Assembly: GCF_016725325.1 (NCBI RefSeq)
Contig: NZ_CP068083.1
Location: 620,001-684,000 of the forward strand
Direction of reading: 5' to 3'
Source of the DNA: Sphingobacterium spiritivorum
Lineage (GTDB): Bacteria > Bacteroidota > Bacteroidia > Sphingobacteriales > Sphingobacteriaceae
DNA length: 64,000 nucleotides
Both the position numbers and the translations under genes were made by a program. Below the pieces are notes generated by a model, which was not told the DNA's origin, made no database searches, and worked only from the letters and a program-made list of their open reading frames with translations. Below, one piece after another: positions 36,108 through 45,148 of the stretch (position 1 is its first letter; every line of letters starts with the position of its first letter).

Positions 36108-37577
36108 CTATTTTTTGATTTTCAATTTCATTCCGGGTTTGAGTTTACTGCTACTCAGTCCGTTGTCTGCCTTAATATTGCTTACGGTAGCACCTTTATA
36201 CTTGTTGGCGATATCCGACAACGTATCCCCTCTCTTTACTGTATAGCTCAGATAGCTACTGGTAGATTTTTTACTGGCACTGGCCTTATTCTTACTGACA
36301 CGGCTCGCTAAGCGTTCGTTAACTCCCGGACTGGACACGATAAGTGTACGCCCTACCGGAGCACGACTGGAGGAAATATCATTCCATGCTTTCAGGTTTT
36401 GTACACTGACACCAAACTTTCTGGAAATACTCTGCAGCGTCTCACCCTTTCTCACACGGTGTCTGGTCATCGCATTAGGAGATACACGCAGATCATCATT
36501 AACGGCTTCTACAACTGCTGCCATAGACTCTACAGGCGAATTAAGGGCCGTATAAAGCTTCTCTTCATCCATACCTGCCAATTTAGGTATAACAAGCCTG
36601 CGTGGCATCTCTGCGGTACCATTCACAATTCCTTTCTTATACCCCGGATTGAGCATTTTTAAAGCATCTTCTGACAGGTTAAGCGCCTGAGCAATGCTGT
36701 TCAGATTAAGAGATTTGTCAACCATCATCATATCTGTTGCCAAATGATAATCTGTTGTAGCAGCTTCAATATTATTTTCAGCTGCATATCCCATCATATA
36801 TGTCATAGCAATAAATGCAGGCACATAATTACGGGTTTCTCTTGGAAGATAGGCGGATAATTCCCAGAAGTTGGGATTCGTCTTTCCTGATTTAGCTATT
36901 GCACGCTTGATATTTCCTTTTCCACAATTATACGATGCGATAGCCACGAGCCAGTCTCCGAATTCCTGATAAGAATCCTGCATGTATTTGGCGGCAGCAT
37001 AACATGAAGCATAAGGATCTTTCCGCTCATCCAGATAATTATCCATAATCAGATTATAGGATTTGGCTGTCCCGTACATAAACTGCCACGGTCCGGTCGC
37101 TCCTACGCGTGATACACTGTGAGGATTGAGTGCTGATTCAACAATAGACAGGTATTTGATCTCATCCGGAACATTCATCTCTTTGAATATCTTTTCATAG
37201 ATCGGGAAATAATACTGCCCCAGTCCCAGCATCTTACTCATATGCGGTTTATAATTTTTAGAACTGTACAGTTCTATATAATTACGTACCTGAGCATTGT
37301 AATTTAACGGTACTTCCCGCTGGAGAGAGAGTAATTTACGGACCATTCCCACATCCTGAATATCAAAAACGACATTATCGACGTTTTTTTCTCCGGCGTT
37401 GACAAATTTAATACTGTCAAGTTCCTTTAAGATCTGTGTGTTTTCATCTGCCAGATTTTGCAGAAGTGTAGTTTGTAGATCATCTTTAAAAGATGAAGAG
37501 GATTGACCTTGAACATTAGCCTGTGCGATGCACAAAAAGCCAAATAAAGACAGGGTCGTCACTTTCATTTTAACCAT
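36108..37577 (-). CDS. MltD-like lytic transglycosylase with LysM domains
   Basis: 489 aa exported enzyme (signal peptide to about residue 24). The SLT/goose-lysozyme-like domain (about 115-290) has catalytic E147 in SIVESALNPHSVS followed by GATGPWQFM and NCGKGNIKRA. Two LysM domains lie near the end (about 388-432, HRVRKGETLQSISRKFGV, and 443-488, YTVKRGDTLSDIANKYKG). They bind peptidoglycan while the enzyme cleaves glycan strands. It is last in a same-strand envelope cluster but sits beyond the tatA terminator, so it is transcribed separately. An alternative start is the ATG three codons in. Confidence 0.92.
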   Translation of the reverse strand: MVKMKVTTLSLFGFLCIAQANVQGQSSSSFKDDLQTTLLQNLADENTQILKELDSIKFVNAGEKNVDNVVFDIQDVGMVRKLLSLQREVPLNYNAQVRNYIELYSSKNYKPHMSKMLGLGQYYFPIYEKIFKEMNVPDEIKYLSIVESALNPHSVSRVGATGPWQFMYGTAKSYNLIMDNYLDERKDPYASCYAAAKYMQDSYQEFGDWLVAIASYNCGKGNIKRAIAKSGKTNPNFWELSAYLPRETRNYVPAFIAMTYMMGYAAENNIEAATTDYHLATDMMMVDKSLNLNSIAQALNLSEDALKMLNPGYKKGIVNGTAEMPRRLVIPKLAGMDEEKLYTALNSPVESMAAVVEAVNDDLRVSPNAMTRHRVRKGETLQSISRKFGVSVQNLKAWNDISSSRAPVGRTLIVSSPGVNERLASRVSKNKASASKKSTSSYLSYTVKRGDTLSDIANKYKGATVSNIKADNGLSSSKLKPGMKLKIKK

Positions 37578-37725
37578 AAGATCAATTTAATGCATAAAAT
37601 AAGATTGAATCCTTATTCTATAATAGCCTGTGTTTTTTTTGAAACATAAGCTGTATTTTCATGCATGTTTATAATTTCGGTCTTTTCAAAGGCTGGATAT
37701 CCCTTTTCAGCTTTTGAAAACGGTT

Positions 37726-37776
37726 GAAAAAACAAAAGATTCCTTTGAGATCTGATCACATTGGAATCTTTTGTTC
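37726..37776 (-). terminator. terminator of tatA
   Basis: Minus strand: ACAAAAGATTCC / GGAATCTTTTGT stem with an internal loop, followed by TTTTTTC. Confidence 0.8.
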
Positions 37777-37786
37777 TGGACGTCCA

Positions 37787-37996
37787 TTAGTGGGCGTTAT
37801 TTGAATTTTCTTTGTTATTCGTATTGTTACCGGACTCAGTAGGCTCTTCCCGCTGACCATCCTTAAACTCTTTCACTCCACGTCCCAATCCACGCATTAA
37901 TTCAGGAATCTTTTTACCCCCAAATAATAACAGAACCAAGATTACAATGATAATAATCTCTTGCGTTCCTATAAATAATAGCCCTGATGTTAACAT
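37787..37996 (-). CDS. tatA: Sec-independent translocase subunit TatA
   Basis: 69 aa pore-forming subunit of the twin-arginine translocase. One N-terminal membrane helix (about 9-25) is followed by the hinge [20 protein letters not shown], the amphipathic helix diagnostic of TatA/TatE, and a short hydrophilic Asn-rich tail. It would export folded proteins such as the RR-containing hydrolases elsewhere in the window. No tatC is present here. It follows the EnvC-like gene by about 90 bp. Confidence 0.95.
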   Translation of the reverse strand: MLTSGLLFIGTQEIIIIVILVLLLFGGKKIPELMRGLGRGVKEFKDGQREEPTESGNNTNNKENSNNAH

Positions 37997-38086
37997 AATC
38001 TATTTTTGTGTTTATTTTTTATGCCCTATTGCTTTAATCACCCCCGGTAAATCTTCCAAAGGTAAACATTTAATTTTTTATTTCTG

Positions 38087-39367
38087 TTATCTTGCCAGCC
38101 AAGATTCCGGATTTAACTCCGTCATTCCTTGGAAGATAGAGAATTTGACAAGTGAAATACCTTCCTCTGTATCCTCTCCTGCTGTACCTATAGCCTGTCC
38201 TGCAGAAACTTTTTGTCCCTTGGAAACAGATAATCCTTTCATATCACTATATACGGTAAAATACTCTCCATGGTTTATAATAACGTTACCGGAACCTGCC
38301 GATGTAAAGGCCTGCACCACCGTACCCGGGAATACTGCTTTAATCGTAGCATTTTCACCTGTACGGATAACGATATCCGGATTGTACACCGTTACATTTC
38401 TTCCGTAAGACCCCATACCAAACTTGCGGATGATATTACCCTGTCCTACCGGCCAAGGGAGTCTTCCTCTGTTTGATTTGAAATCAGCAGATAAACGGGC
38501 TGCCTCAGGTGTAGATTTTAACACTTCTCCGTCTGATTTACGTTTGGTGTTTTTCTCTACTTCGGCTACTGTTTTACCCGTTTTACGGGCTTCAGCTTCG
38601 GCAAGACGCTTGCGCTCAGCTTCTGCTCTTCTTCTTTCTTCCGCGATCTCACGTGCGATGGCTGCCTTAATTTGTGCGGCCAGCTTACGTTCCTGCTGTT
38701 GCTTTTTACTCAGTTGCGATTTTACATTACGCTCCTGAGATGCGAGCTCATTCAGCACTTTCGAATGCTCAGCCTTATCTTTAGCGATTACAGAGCGTTC
38801 ATTTTGCTGATCTTTCAGCAGGACATTCTTTTTATTTTTGTCAGCCTGAAGCTGTGCAATTTTTTGTTTGATCTTATTTTGAGTTGCCTCTATTTCGTCT
38901 GCCTTTACTTTTCTGGAATCGTTAAATTGCTGAAGATATTTTACACGACGGTAAGCCTGATTAAAATCTTTAGATGCAAAGATAAACATCATCTTACTAT
39001 AAGCATTCTTATTCCGGAATGCGAACATGATCATTTTCTCATAATCCTTTCGCAGCTTTTCGAGCTCTGCTTTCAGCGCATCTACAGCTTTATTATTACT
39101 GGAGATTTGATTATCGATCAACCGTACTTCAGCATTGATAGTAGAAATTTTCTCCTCGCGAAGATTCAATTGCTTACTCAGTGCATTGACCTCCTGCTGG
39201 GAAAGTTTTCTCTCTTTAGTGGTATTTTGCAATACTTTTTGTAATTCGGCAATCTCTTTGGTCAATTGCTCTCTTTGCTTCTGTAATAAAGCACTACTCT
39301 GTGCCTTACTTGCAGTCACTACAAAAAACAGTGCTAATATGCTTAATAATACTTTTTTAAAACCCAT
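38087..39367 (-). CDS. EnvC-like murein hydrolase activator (degenerate M23 domain)
   Basis: 426 aa exported protein (signal peptide to about 22). Residues 25-260 are a long coiled coil rich in Lys, Gln and Glu. Residues 310-426 form an M23/LytM domain. The zinc ligands expected there are missing: the first His site reads NPDIVI, the HxH site reads YSDM instead of YxHL-type, and LVKFSIFQG lacks the final His motif. Like E. coli EnvC it is therefore probably not a protease but an activator of cell-division amidases. It lies between the DUF4292 gene and tatA, an order common in this phylum. Confidence 0.85.
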   Translation of the reverse strand: MGFKKVLLSILALFFVVTASKAQSSALLQKQREQLTKEIAELQKVLQNTTKERKLSQQEVNALSKQLNLREEKISTINAEVRLIDNQISSNNKAVDALKAELEKLRKDYEKMIMFAFRNKNAYSKMMFIFASKDFNQAYRRVKYLQQFNDSRKVKADEIEATQNKIKQKIAQLQADKNKKNVLLKDQQNERSVIAKDKAEHSKVLNELASQERNVKSQLSKKQQQERKLAAQIKAAIAREIAEERRRAEAERKRLAEAEARKTGKTVAEVEKNTKRKSDGEVLKSTPEAARLSADFKSNRGRLPWPVGQGNIIRKFGMGSYGRNVTVYNPDIVIRTGENATIKAVFPGTVVQAFTSAGSGNVIINHGEYFTVYSDMKGLSVSKGQKVSAGQAIGTAGEDTEEGISLVKFSIFQGMTELNPESWLAR

Positions 39368-39471
39368 GAACTGATTTTCATTACTCCCTTTACCTCCATA
39401 TGAAACACATGAAGATAAAGAACTACAGTTTGCGAAAGTAATAAAACTAACGCATTATACATTAATATTCA

Positions 39472-40254
39472 CTAATTTATTACCTTATATTTTGAAGGCA
39501 CATTAAATGGTAATTCCAGAATTTCATTAAAAGTAACCTTATTAAAGACCATATCTGCAGTCACCTTAGCGTTCTCTCCTATCAGATTCAAACGTAATTT
39601 TTGTGGAAAATTGTATCCCGACACCACAGAATGTTGACCATATATAGCTTCAAGCTTTTGATTACGTCCGTCTTCTGACAAGCGAAAGGTAACAGGACGA
39701 TTATCCGTATTGATAATATAATGAAATCTCATACCATCTTTAATACCCACCATTTGTGTATCCTGTGAACTGCTGGCCATCTGCAGGTTGTCCGTATTAA
39801 GTAATGTGGATGATACATTGCCTATCAGAATATCCTGAAGATTAGAAAATGTAACAGCCCGGTTTGTATACTGATATACATAGCTGAAAGGTTTGGAGAT
39901 ATACTCTCCCTGCAGCTTATTCAATATCTTGATACTATCCGGTGTGATAAGGATACGTGCGACTTCAATCGAAAGAAAAGAGGTAACTGATATCCATATC
40001 GCCTTATTCCGCTCTATTCGCACATTCGCCGTGGCATCATAAGATTTATCTCCCAGCGCAATTGTACTTTTTGCTTTTCCGGAGAATGTATGAAAGTCCA
40101 GATTACTCAACTCAAATGTTTTGATCGCATCGGCAGTTGAATTTATAGGTGATACCACTTTGGGCTGTTCTTTACCTGGGATATTCTTTTTACTCTTACA
40201 GGAATATAATGTCAGTACCATCACCATCAATCCTATGCTCCATTTACTCCACAT
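39472..40254 (-). CDS. DUF4292 lipoprotein
   Basis: 260 aa. The lipobox LYSC gives lipidated C19. The mature part resembles DUF4292 proteins, whose predicted fold is LolA/LolB-like: FELSNLDFHTFSGKAKSTIA and WISVTSFLSIEVARILITPDS are recognisable. It may bind lipid or lipoprotein at the outer membrane. It overlaps the end of the TPR gene by 11 bp, so the two are translationally coupled. Function not established. Confidence 0.82.
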   Translation of the reverse strand: MWSKWSIGLMVMVLTLYSCKSKKNIPGKEQPKVVSPINSTADAIKTFELSNLDFHTFSGKAKSTIALGDKSYDATANVRIERNKAIWISVTSFLSIEVARILITPDSIKILNKLQGEYISKPFSYVYQYTNRAVTFSNLQDILIGNVSSTLLNTDNLQMASSSQDTQMVGIKDGMRFHYIINTDNRPVTFRLSEDGRNQKLEAIYGQHSVVSGYNFPQKLRLNLIGENAKVTADMVFNKVTFNEILELPFNVPSKYKVIN

Positions 40255-41965
40255 ATTTTCTGTTTTTTATTTTAATTGCCAGTTTTTCTTTATCTATATC
40301 TTCAGAATCTGCCAGAACCAATGCTTTCTCCCATTGCTTTACTGCATCTTTCTCTCTTCCGACGTGAAACAGAATATCTCCGTAATGATCCAGTAAGGTT
40401 GCAGAAGCCTGAGCCGAATTCTTAATGGAGCGCTCAATCCATACTAATGCTTCACTGTATTTTTCCTGTTGAAATAAGACCCATGCATATGTATCCTGAA
40501 ATGTCGCAGAGGTAGGCTCCAGTTCGTTTGACAATTTGGAGTACTTAGCTGCTTTCTCCAGGTCTTTTTTACGAAGTGATAAATAATAGGCCAGATTATT
40601 CATTGCAGTAACATTGGTACTGTCCAGCTTGATCGCTTCTTCATAAGCCACATCAGAAGCTGATTCCTTTTTCAACTGATGATACACATCACCTAATGCT
40701 GCATAAATATTGGATTGTACAAATTTATTCTCATTCTCACTGTTATTCAATGCCTGTTCCAATAGCTCACGAGCATTATCCTTATCATCTTTCATGAGAT
40801 AGGCAAGTCCAGTAAAATATAACAGCGTAGGATTATTCGGATTAGCCCGTAATCCTTCCATACCGTGTACAATAGCTACATCTACTTCCCGAAGTGCCAT
40901 ATCTGTATTAATAAGCATACGCCATCCGTCAATATTTGCCGGATTGATCCCTACCGCTACCAAAAATAAAGAACGGGCACCCTGCGGATCTTTACGTCTC
41001 CACATAACATCCCCTTTGGCCATATGGCTTTCCGCCATACGGGGATGTTTAAGGACCAGCACATTTGTCAGATCCTGTAACTGATCCAGTGTGAATCCAT
41101 TCTCTCTGATCAGCAAGGCGTGTACAACGCGATTTTTTTCCTGAAAATCGATTTTGTCTGATTCGAATGCTTTTTTCAGGTAAGCATACGCCTGCTTTTG
41201 ATTTTTCGCAGCAGAATAGGCATCAGCCATATCCAGATACAGCAGATCATCATGCGTAATACCGATACCTTTTTCAACTGTAGCTATTGCCTGTTTGGCA
41301 TCTTTATCCCGTATATACAAATAGGACAATGTGCTGTATACCTGACGAAGCGGGCTGCTTTTCTGTTCCCAGGATTTGAGAATCTGCTTTGCTTCCTCAT
41401 TTTTATTCTGACTCATTAAAATCTCTGCTTTCAAGAGGTCTAATGTATCCGATACGCCGAATTTTTTCTTTGTACTTTCATAGAAAGACAAGGCTTCATC
41501 CGATCTTTTACGCATATGAAGCAGCATAATCTTCTCTCTGTACGCCTGCGGAACATCGGGCTTTTCAGCGATCACCTGATCCAGTACGCTAAGGGCATTA
41601 TCATAATCCTGTCTGGACTTGTATACGTCGATCAGAAAATTATAATAGCGAAGATCCTTATTAAGTGTTATAGCCTGTTGAATATTGGATACTGCGGCAT
41701 CATAATTACGAAATTGTCCGTACAACAATGCTTTTCCGTAGTACACTTCATCAGCGTTGGGGTATTTAGCGGTGATTTCATCCATGATCCGGAATGCATC
41801 CTGAAACTCGCCGTTTCTGAGTTTGGCTTCAATAAGTACCAGTTGATCCTGATAAGGTTTTTTTTCATTCTGTTGTGCTTCCGCAATGGAATAAACTCCC
41901 GTCTGAAGAACCAGCATCAGCACAACAAATAAGTATCGGCAAGCACGATTTGTTTTTATCACCAT
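40244..41965 (-). CDS. TPR-repeat exported protein
   Basis: 573 aa with a signal peptide (to about residue 30, ending near AEAQ). Nearly all of it is tetratricopeptide repeats, about a dozen 34-residue helical pairs (for example NADEVYYGKALLYGQFRNYD and VTAMNNLAYYLSLRKKDLEK). It is the first gene of the cluster TPR, DUF4292, EnvC-like, TatA. It probably acts as a periplasmic or outer-membrane scaffold, perhaps with the DUF4292 lipoprotein. Confidence 0.88.
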   Translation of the reverse strand: MVIKTNRACRYLFVVLMLVLQTGVYSIAEAQQNEKKPYQDQLVLIEAKLRNGEFQDAFRIMDEITAKYPNADEVYYGKALLYGQFRNYDAAVSNIQQAITLNKDLRYYNFLIDVYKSRQDYDNALSVLDQVIAEKPDVPQAYREKIMLLHMRKRSDEALSFYESTKKKFGVSDTLDLLKAEILMSQNKNEEAKQILKSWEQKSSPLRQVYSTLSYLYIRDKDAKQAIATVEKGIGITHDDLLYLDMADAYSAAKNQKQAYAYLKKAFESDKIDFQEKNRVVHALLIRENGFTLDQLQDLTNVLVLKHPRMAESHMAKGDVMWRRKDPQGARSLFLVAVGINPANIDGWRMLINTDMALREVDVAIVHGMEGLRANPNNPTLLYFTGLAYLMKDDKDNARELLEQALNNSENENKFVQSNIYAALGDVYHQLKKESASDVAYEEAIKLDSTNVTAMNNLAYYLSLRKKDLEKAAKYSKLSNELEPTSATFQDTYAWVLFQQEKYSEALVWIERSIKNSAQASATLLDHYGDILFHVGREKDAVKQWEKALVLADSEDIDKEKLAIKIKNRKYVE

Positions 41966-42148
41966 GTATTATAATGTTATTTTAAAGAATTACCGCATTC
42001 GTATGAATAATATACTAAAGTACTCAATAGCTAGTAAAAAGATGACAAATGAACGCAAAAGTTTAATAGGGCAAGCGTTAATAAATGTGAAAGTTTGAGT
42101 TACAGCAAAATAAACAAGAAATAGCTTTTATATTAAAAAGATTTGACG

Positions 42149-42156
42149 TACCTTTG
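42149..42156 (+). promoter_or_regulatory. rplM operon promoter, -7 box
   Basis: TACCTTTG, an exact TAnnTTTG. A small stem (CCTTT-GTGAT-AAAGG, 42161-42175) lies at the very start of the predicted transcript. The start is about 57 nt before rplM. Confidence 0.6.
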
Positions 42157-42219
42157 CAGACCTTTGTGATAAAGGAAAAGAAGATAATAACATTTTATTA
42201 ATTAATTAATCAAAAGCAA

Positions 42220-42663
42220 GTGAATACGTTAAGTTACAAAACTGTCTCTGCCAACAAGAACACTGTCAACAAAGAGTGGATTGTTGTTGATGCTGAAGGC
42301 GAGATTTTGGGGCGCTTGGCAAGCGAGATTGCGAAAGTGATCCGTGGAAAACACAAGCCAACATTTACCCCTCACGTAGACTGCGGAGATAACGTTATTG
42401 TTATCAATGCAGACAAAATTAGATTGACAGGTGATAAATTAGGTGACAAAGTTTACGTTCGCTACACTGGATACCCAGGTGGTCAGCGTTTCATCACTCC
42501 TAAGGAATTATTGGCTAAACACCCTGAGCGCATCATTGAGAAAGCTGTTCGTGGTATGCTTCCTAAAAACCGTTTAGGACGTCAATTGTTTAAAAACCTT
42601 TATGTTTATGCTGGTACTGAGCACAAACATGATGCGCAAAATCCAAAACCAGTTAAATTTTAA
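42220..42663 (+). CDS. rplM: 50S ribosomal protein uL13
   Basis: 147 aa, normal for uL13, one of the first proteins to bind 23S rRNA. It has [18 protein letters not shown] near the start and [16 protein letters not shown] in the C-terminal part. The start codon is GTG at 42220; it gives the expected N-terminus ([16 protein letters not shown]), and no suitable ATG exists nearby. No Shine-Dalgarno sequence precedes it. First gene of rplM-rpsI-rpsB-tsf. Confidence 0.97.
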   Translation: MNTLSYKTVSANKNTVNKEWIVVDAEGEILGRLASEIAKVIRGKHKPTFTPHVDCGDNVIVINADKIRLTGDKLGDKVYVRYTGYPGGQRFITPKELLAKHPERIIEKAVRGMLPKNRLGRQLFKNLYVYAGTEHKHDAQNPKPVKF

Positions 42664-42668
42664 GGAGA
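42662..42668 (+). promoter_or_regulatory. Shine-Dalgarno site of rpsI
   Basis: AAGGAGA, overlapping the rplM stop codon and 6 nt before the rpsI ATG. Such sites are unusual in Bacteroidota. Confidence 0.75.
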
Positions 42669-42674
42669 ATCGAC

Positions 42675-43061
42675 ATGTCAACAACTAACACTTCAGGAAG
42701 AAGAAAAACTGCTGTTGCCCGCATTTACTTAACTGCTGGTAGCGGAAACATTACCGTAAATGGTAAAGATTACAAAACATATTTCCCAACATTGCCATTG
42801 CAATACATCGTTACTCAGTCTACTGAAGTAGCGGGTGCTGCCGGAAATTATGATGTCAATGTTAACGTGAATGGTGGAGGTGTAAAAGGTCAAGCTGAGG
42901 CTGTGCGTCTTGCGATTGCAAAAGCACTTATTGAGCTTGATGCTACAGTAAAACCTGCATTACGTGCAAAAGGTTTAGTAACGCGTGATGACCGTATGGT
43001 TGAGCGTAAAAAACCAGGACGCCGTAAAGCACGTAGAAGATTCCAATTCAGTAAACGTTAA
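42675..43061 (+). CDS. rpsI: 30S ribosomal protein uS9
   Basis: 128 aa, standard length. GRRKTAVARIYLTAGSG opens the protein and the tail PGRRKARRRFQFSKR reaches towards the P-site tRNA, as in all uS9 proteins. It follows rplM by 11 bp with a purine-rich AAGGAGA site between them. rplM-rpsI is a conserved pair in bacteria. Confidence 0.98.
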   Translation: MSTTNTSGRRKTAVARIYLTAGSGNITVNGKDYKTYFPTLPLQYIVTQSTEVAGAAGNYDVNVNVNGGGVKGQAEAVRLAIAKALIELDATVKPALRAKGLVTRDDRMVERKKPGRRKARRRFQFSKR

Positions 43062-43063
43062 TC

Positions 43064-43071
43064 AAAGGAGG
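43064..43071 (+). promoter_or_regulatory. strong Shine-Dalgarno site of rpsB
   Basis: AAAGGAGG, a perfect anti-SD complement, 8 nt before the rpsB ATG. Confidence 0.85.
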
Positions 43072-43079
43072 ATCAAAAA

Positions 43080-43892
43080 ATGGCAAGAACAACTTATCAA
43101 GACTTATTGGATGCAGGTGTGCACTTTGGTCACCTTACACGTAAATGGGATCCGAAAATGGCTAAGTACATTTTCATGGAACGCAACGGTATCCACATCA
43201 TTGACTTGAACAAAACTCTTACGAAATTAGAAGAAGCTGCTTCAGCTATCAAACAAATCGTAAAATCAGGTCGTAAAGTTTTATTCGTAGCTACGAAAAA
43301 ACAAGCAAAAGAAATCATCGCACAACAAGCGAAAGAAGTAAACATGCCTTTCGTAACTGAAAGATGGTTAGGTGGTATGCTTACAAACTTCGCAACAGTA
43401 CGTAAGTCTATCAAAAAAATGTCGAACATCGACAAAATGCAAAAAGATGGTACTTATGACGTATTGTCTAAGAAAGAGAAATTGATGATTCAACGTGAAC
43501 GTATTAAGTTAGAAAGCCTTTTGGGCGGTATCGCTGACTTGAACCGTTTACCGGCTGCTTTATTCATCATCGATGTGAAAAAAGAACACATCGCTGTTTC
43601 TGAAGCAATCAAATTGAACATCCCTACTTTTGCAATGGTAGATACAAACTCTGACCCTACTAATATCGACTTCCCTATCCCTGCAAATGATGATGCGACT
43701 AAATCCATCAGCCTTATCGCAGGTATTATCAGCAAGGCGATCCAAGAAGGATTAGATGAGCGTAAACGCGACAAAGAGGACGAAGCTGAAAAAGAAGCTG
43801 CAGCTGCTAAAGCGCAAGTGGACAACGGTGGTGAAGCTCAAGAAGCTAACGCTGGTGCTAAACGCCCTCGCAAAGCGAAAGACGGAGAATAA
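43080..43892 (+). CDS. rpsB: 30S ribosomal protein uS2
   Basis: 270 aa. GVHFGHLTRKWDPKMAKYIF, RWLGGMLTNFATVRKSI and FAMVDTNSDPTNIDFPIP are the uS2 blocks. The C-terminal 40 residues are an Ala/Glu/Lys-rich extension usual in this phylum. It sits on the platform side of the 30S subunit and binds bS1. An ideal AAAGGAGG precedes it. tsf follows after a 188-bp gap that contains a large hairpin. Confidence 0.98.
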   Translation: MARTTYQDLLDAGVHFGHLTRKWDPKMAKYIFMERNGIHIIDLNKTLTKLEEAASAIKQIVKSGRKVLFVATKKQAKEIIAQQAKEVNMPFVTERWLGGMLTNFATVRKSIKKMSNIDKMQKDGTYDVLSKKEKLMIQRERIKLESLLGGIADLNRLPAALFIIDVKKEHIAVSEAIKLNIPTFAMVDTNSDPTNIDFPIPANDDATKSISLIAGIISKAIQEGLDERKRDKEDEAEKEAAAAKAQVDNGGEAQEANAGAKRPRKAKDGE

Positions 43893-43905
43893 TATTTTCT
43901 ATATT

Positions 43906-43978
43906 AAACCGGATAGACCTGTGTTAGTTTGTGGAGATCATGATTTCCTTAGACGGCGCATATCTGTCCGGTTTTCTT
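43906..43978 (+). terminator. structured rpsB-tsf intercistronic hairpin
   Basis: AAACCGGATAGA (43906-43917) pairs with TCTGTCCGGTTT (43963-43974, one wobble). A second hairpin (GGAGATC / GATTTCC, 43933-43948) is nested inside. TTTTCTTG follows, a weak T-run, so it may be a partial terminator or a processing site. Confidence 0.5.
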
Positions 43979-44080
43979 GTTAAAACCCGGAAGTAAGGTT
44001 TAACAATTCACAATTGCTTAACACAAAAAAAGAAGTTGTGATCTTTTCAAAATGTAATTTTATAAAAAATAAAAAATAAC

Positions 44081-44917
44081 ATGTCAGTACAAATTTCTGC
44101 ATCAGATGTAAACAAACTGCGTCAACAAACAGGCGCTGGTATGATGGACTGTAAAAAAGCATTAGTAGAAGCAAATGGTGATTTCGAAGCTGCTATCGAT
44201 TACCTGCGTAAAAAAGGAGCTAAAGTAGCTGCCAGCCGTCAGGATCGTGAGTCTAACGAAGGAGTAATCATTGCAAAAGCTTCTGCCGATAAGAAAAGCG
44301 GTATTGTAGTTGAAGTAAACTGTGAAACTGACTTCGTCGCTAAAAATGCTGATTTCATAGCATTTGCTGAGTCAATCGCTGACGTTGCTATCGCTAACCA
44401 ACCTGCTTCTCTTGAAGCACTTAAAGCTTTAGAAATTGACGGTCGCCCTATCGCTGAACTTTTGATCGAACAAACTGGTAAAATCGGTGAGAAAATCGAA
44501 GTTTCTAAATACGAAGCTGTTCAGGCTGAAGAAGTGATCGCTTACATCCACGGTAACTACCGTCTAGGTGTATTGGTAGGTCTTTCTGCTGCTGGTGAAG
44601 GTGTAGAAGAAGCTGGTAAAGACGTAGCAATGCAAATCGCTGCGATGAACCCGGTTGCTATCGATAAAGATGGTGTTGATACTAAAACTATCGAACGCGA
44701 ATTAGAAATCGCTAAAGAGCAAATCCGTGCAGAAGGAAAACCAGAAGAAATGGTAGAAAAAATTGCACAAGGTAAATTGAATAAATTCTACAAAGAGTCG
44801 ACTTTATTGAACCAGGAGTTCGTAAAAGATTCTTCAAAAAATATCGCTCAATTCTTAGACTCAGTAGCTAAAGGATTGACTGTTTCCGCTTTCAAACGTG
44901 TTCAGTTAGGCGCATAA
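44081..44917 (+). CDS. tsf: translation elongation factor Ts
   Basis: 278 aa nucleotide-exchange factor for EF-Tu. The N-terminal UBA-like domain (ASDVNKLRQQTGAGMMDCKK) and the core motif NCETDFVAKN are present, as is the C-terminal DSSKNIAQFLDSV helix. It is the usual partner of rpsB. The gap before it suggests separate control of its level. A terminator follows. Confidence 0.98.
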   Translation: MSVQISASDVNKLRQQTGAGMMDCKKALVEANGDFEAAIDYLRKKGAKVAASRQDRESNEGVIIAKASADKKSGIVVEVNCETDFVAKNADFIAFAESIADVAIANQPASLEALKALEIDGRPIAELLIEQTGKIGEKIEVSKYEAVQAEEVIAYIHGNYRLGVLVGLSAAGEGVEEAGKDVAMQIAAMNPVAIDKDGVDTKTIERELEIAKEQIRAEGKPEEMVEKIAQGKLNKFYKESTLLNQEFVKDSSKNIAQFLDSVAKGLTVSAFKRVQLGA

Positions 44918-44969
44918 TTTTTGACTGCTCAGCAGGAAATCATCCTCCTGCTATTCAAGCAGTATACCC

Positions 44970-45009
44970 GTCAAGCCTGCCCTCTTCAAAAAGCAGGCTT
45001 GACTTTTAT
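44970..45009 (+). terminator. terminator after tsf
   Basis: GTCAAGCCTGC / GCAGGCTTGAC, a perfect 11-bp stem, followed by TTTTATTC. A smaller AGCAGGA / TCCTGCT-type stem lies just upstream. Confidence 0.9.
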
Positions 45010-45148
45010 TCAAAATTTTAGTTGCATAAACAACATTAAATAGTTTAAATTTTGTTATTTTGAGTGAATTATTAACTTAACAGCAATCTACTGAAATTTA
45101 ATTTGCGCAAACCTTTTATTCGCTTGATTGTACTTTAATTAGAGTATT

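Noticed and set aside
38672..39244. 190-codon plus-strand ORF opposite the EnvC-like gene
   Set aside because: Its Leu/Phe/Ile-rich product is the complement of the Lys/Gln-rich coiled coil, not a real membrane protein.
42161..42175. Small hairpin at the start of the rplM transcript as a ribosomal-protein leader
   Set aside because: Five base pairs only and at the very 5' end; uL13 leaders may exist in this phylum but nothing here is strong enough to claim one.
45001..45148. Promoter of the TolC/HlyD/ABC-2 operon
   Set aside because: Only near matches to the -7 consensus (GTATTTTG) were found, not enough to place a promoter.
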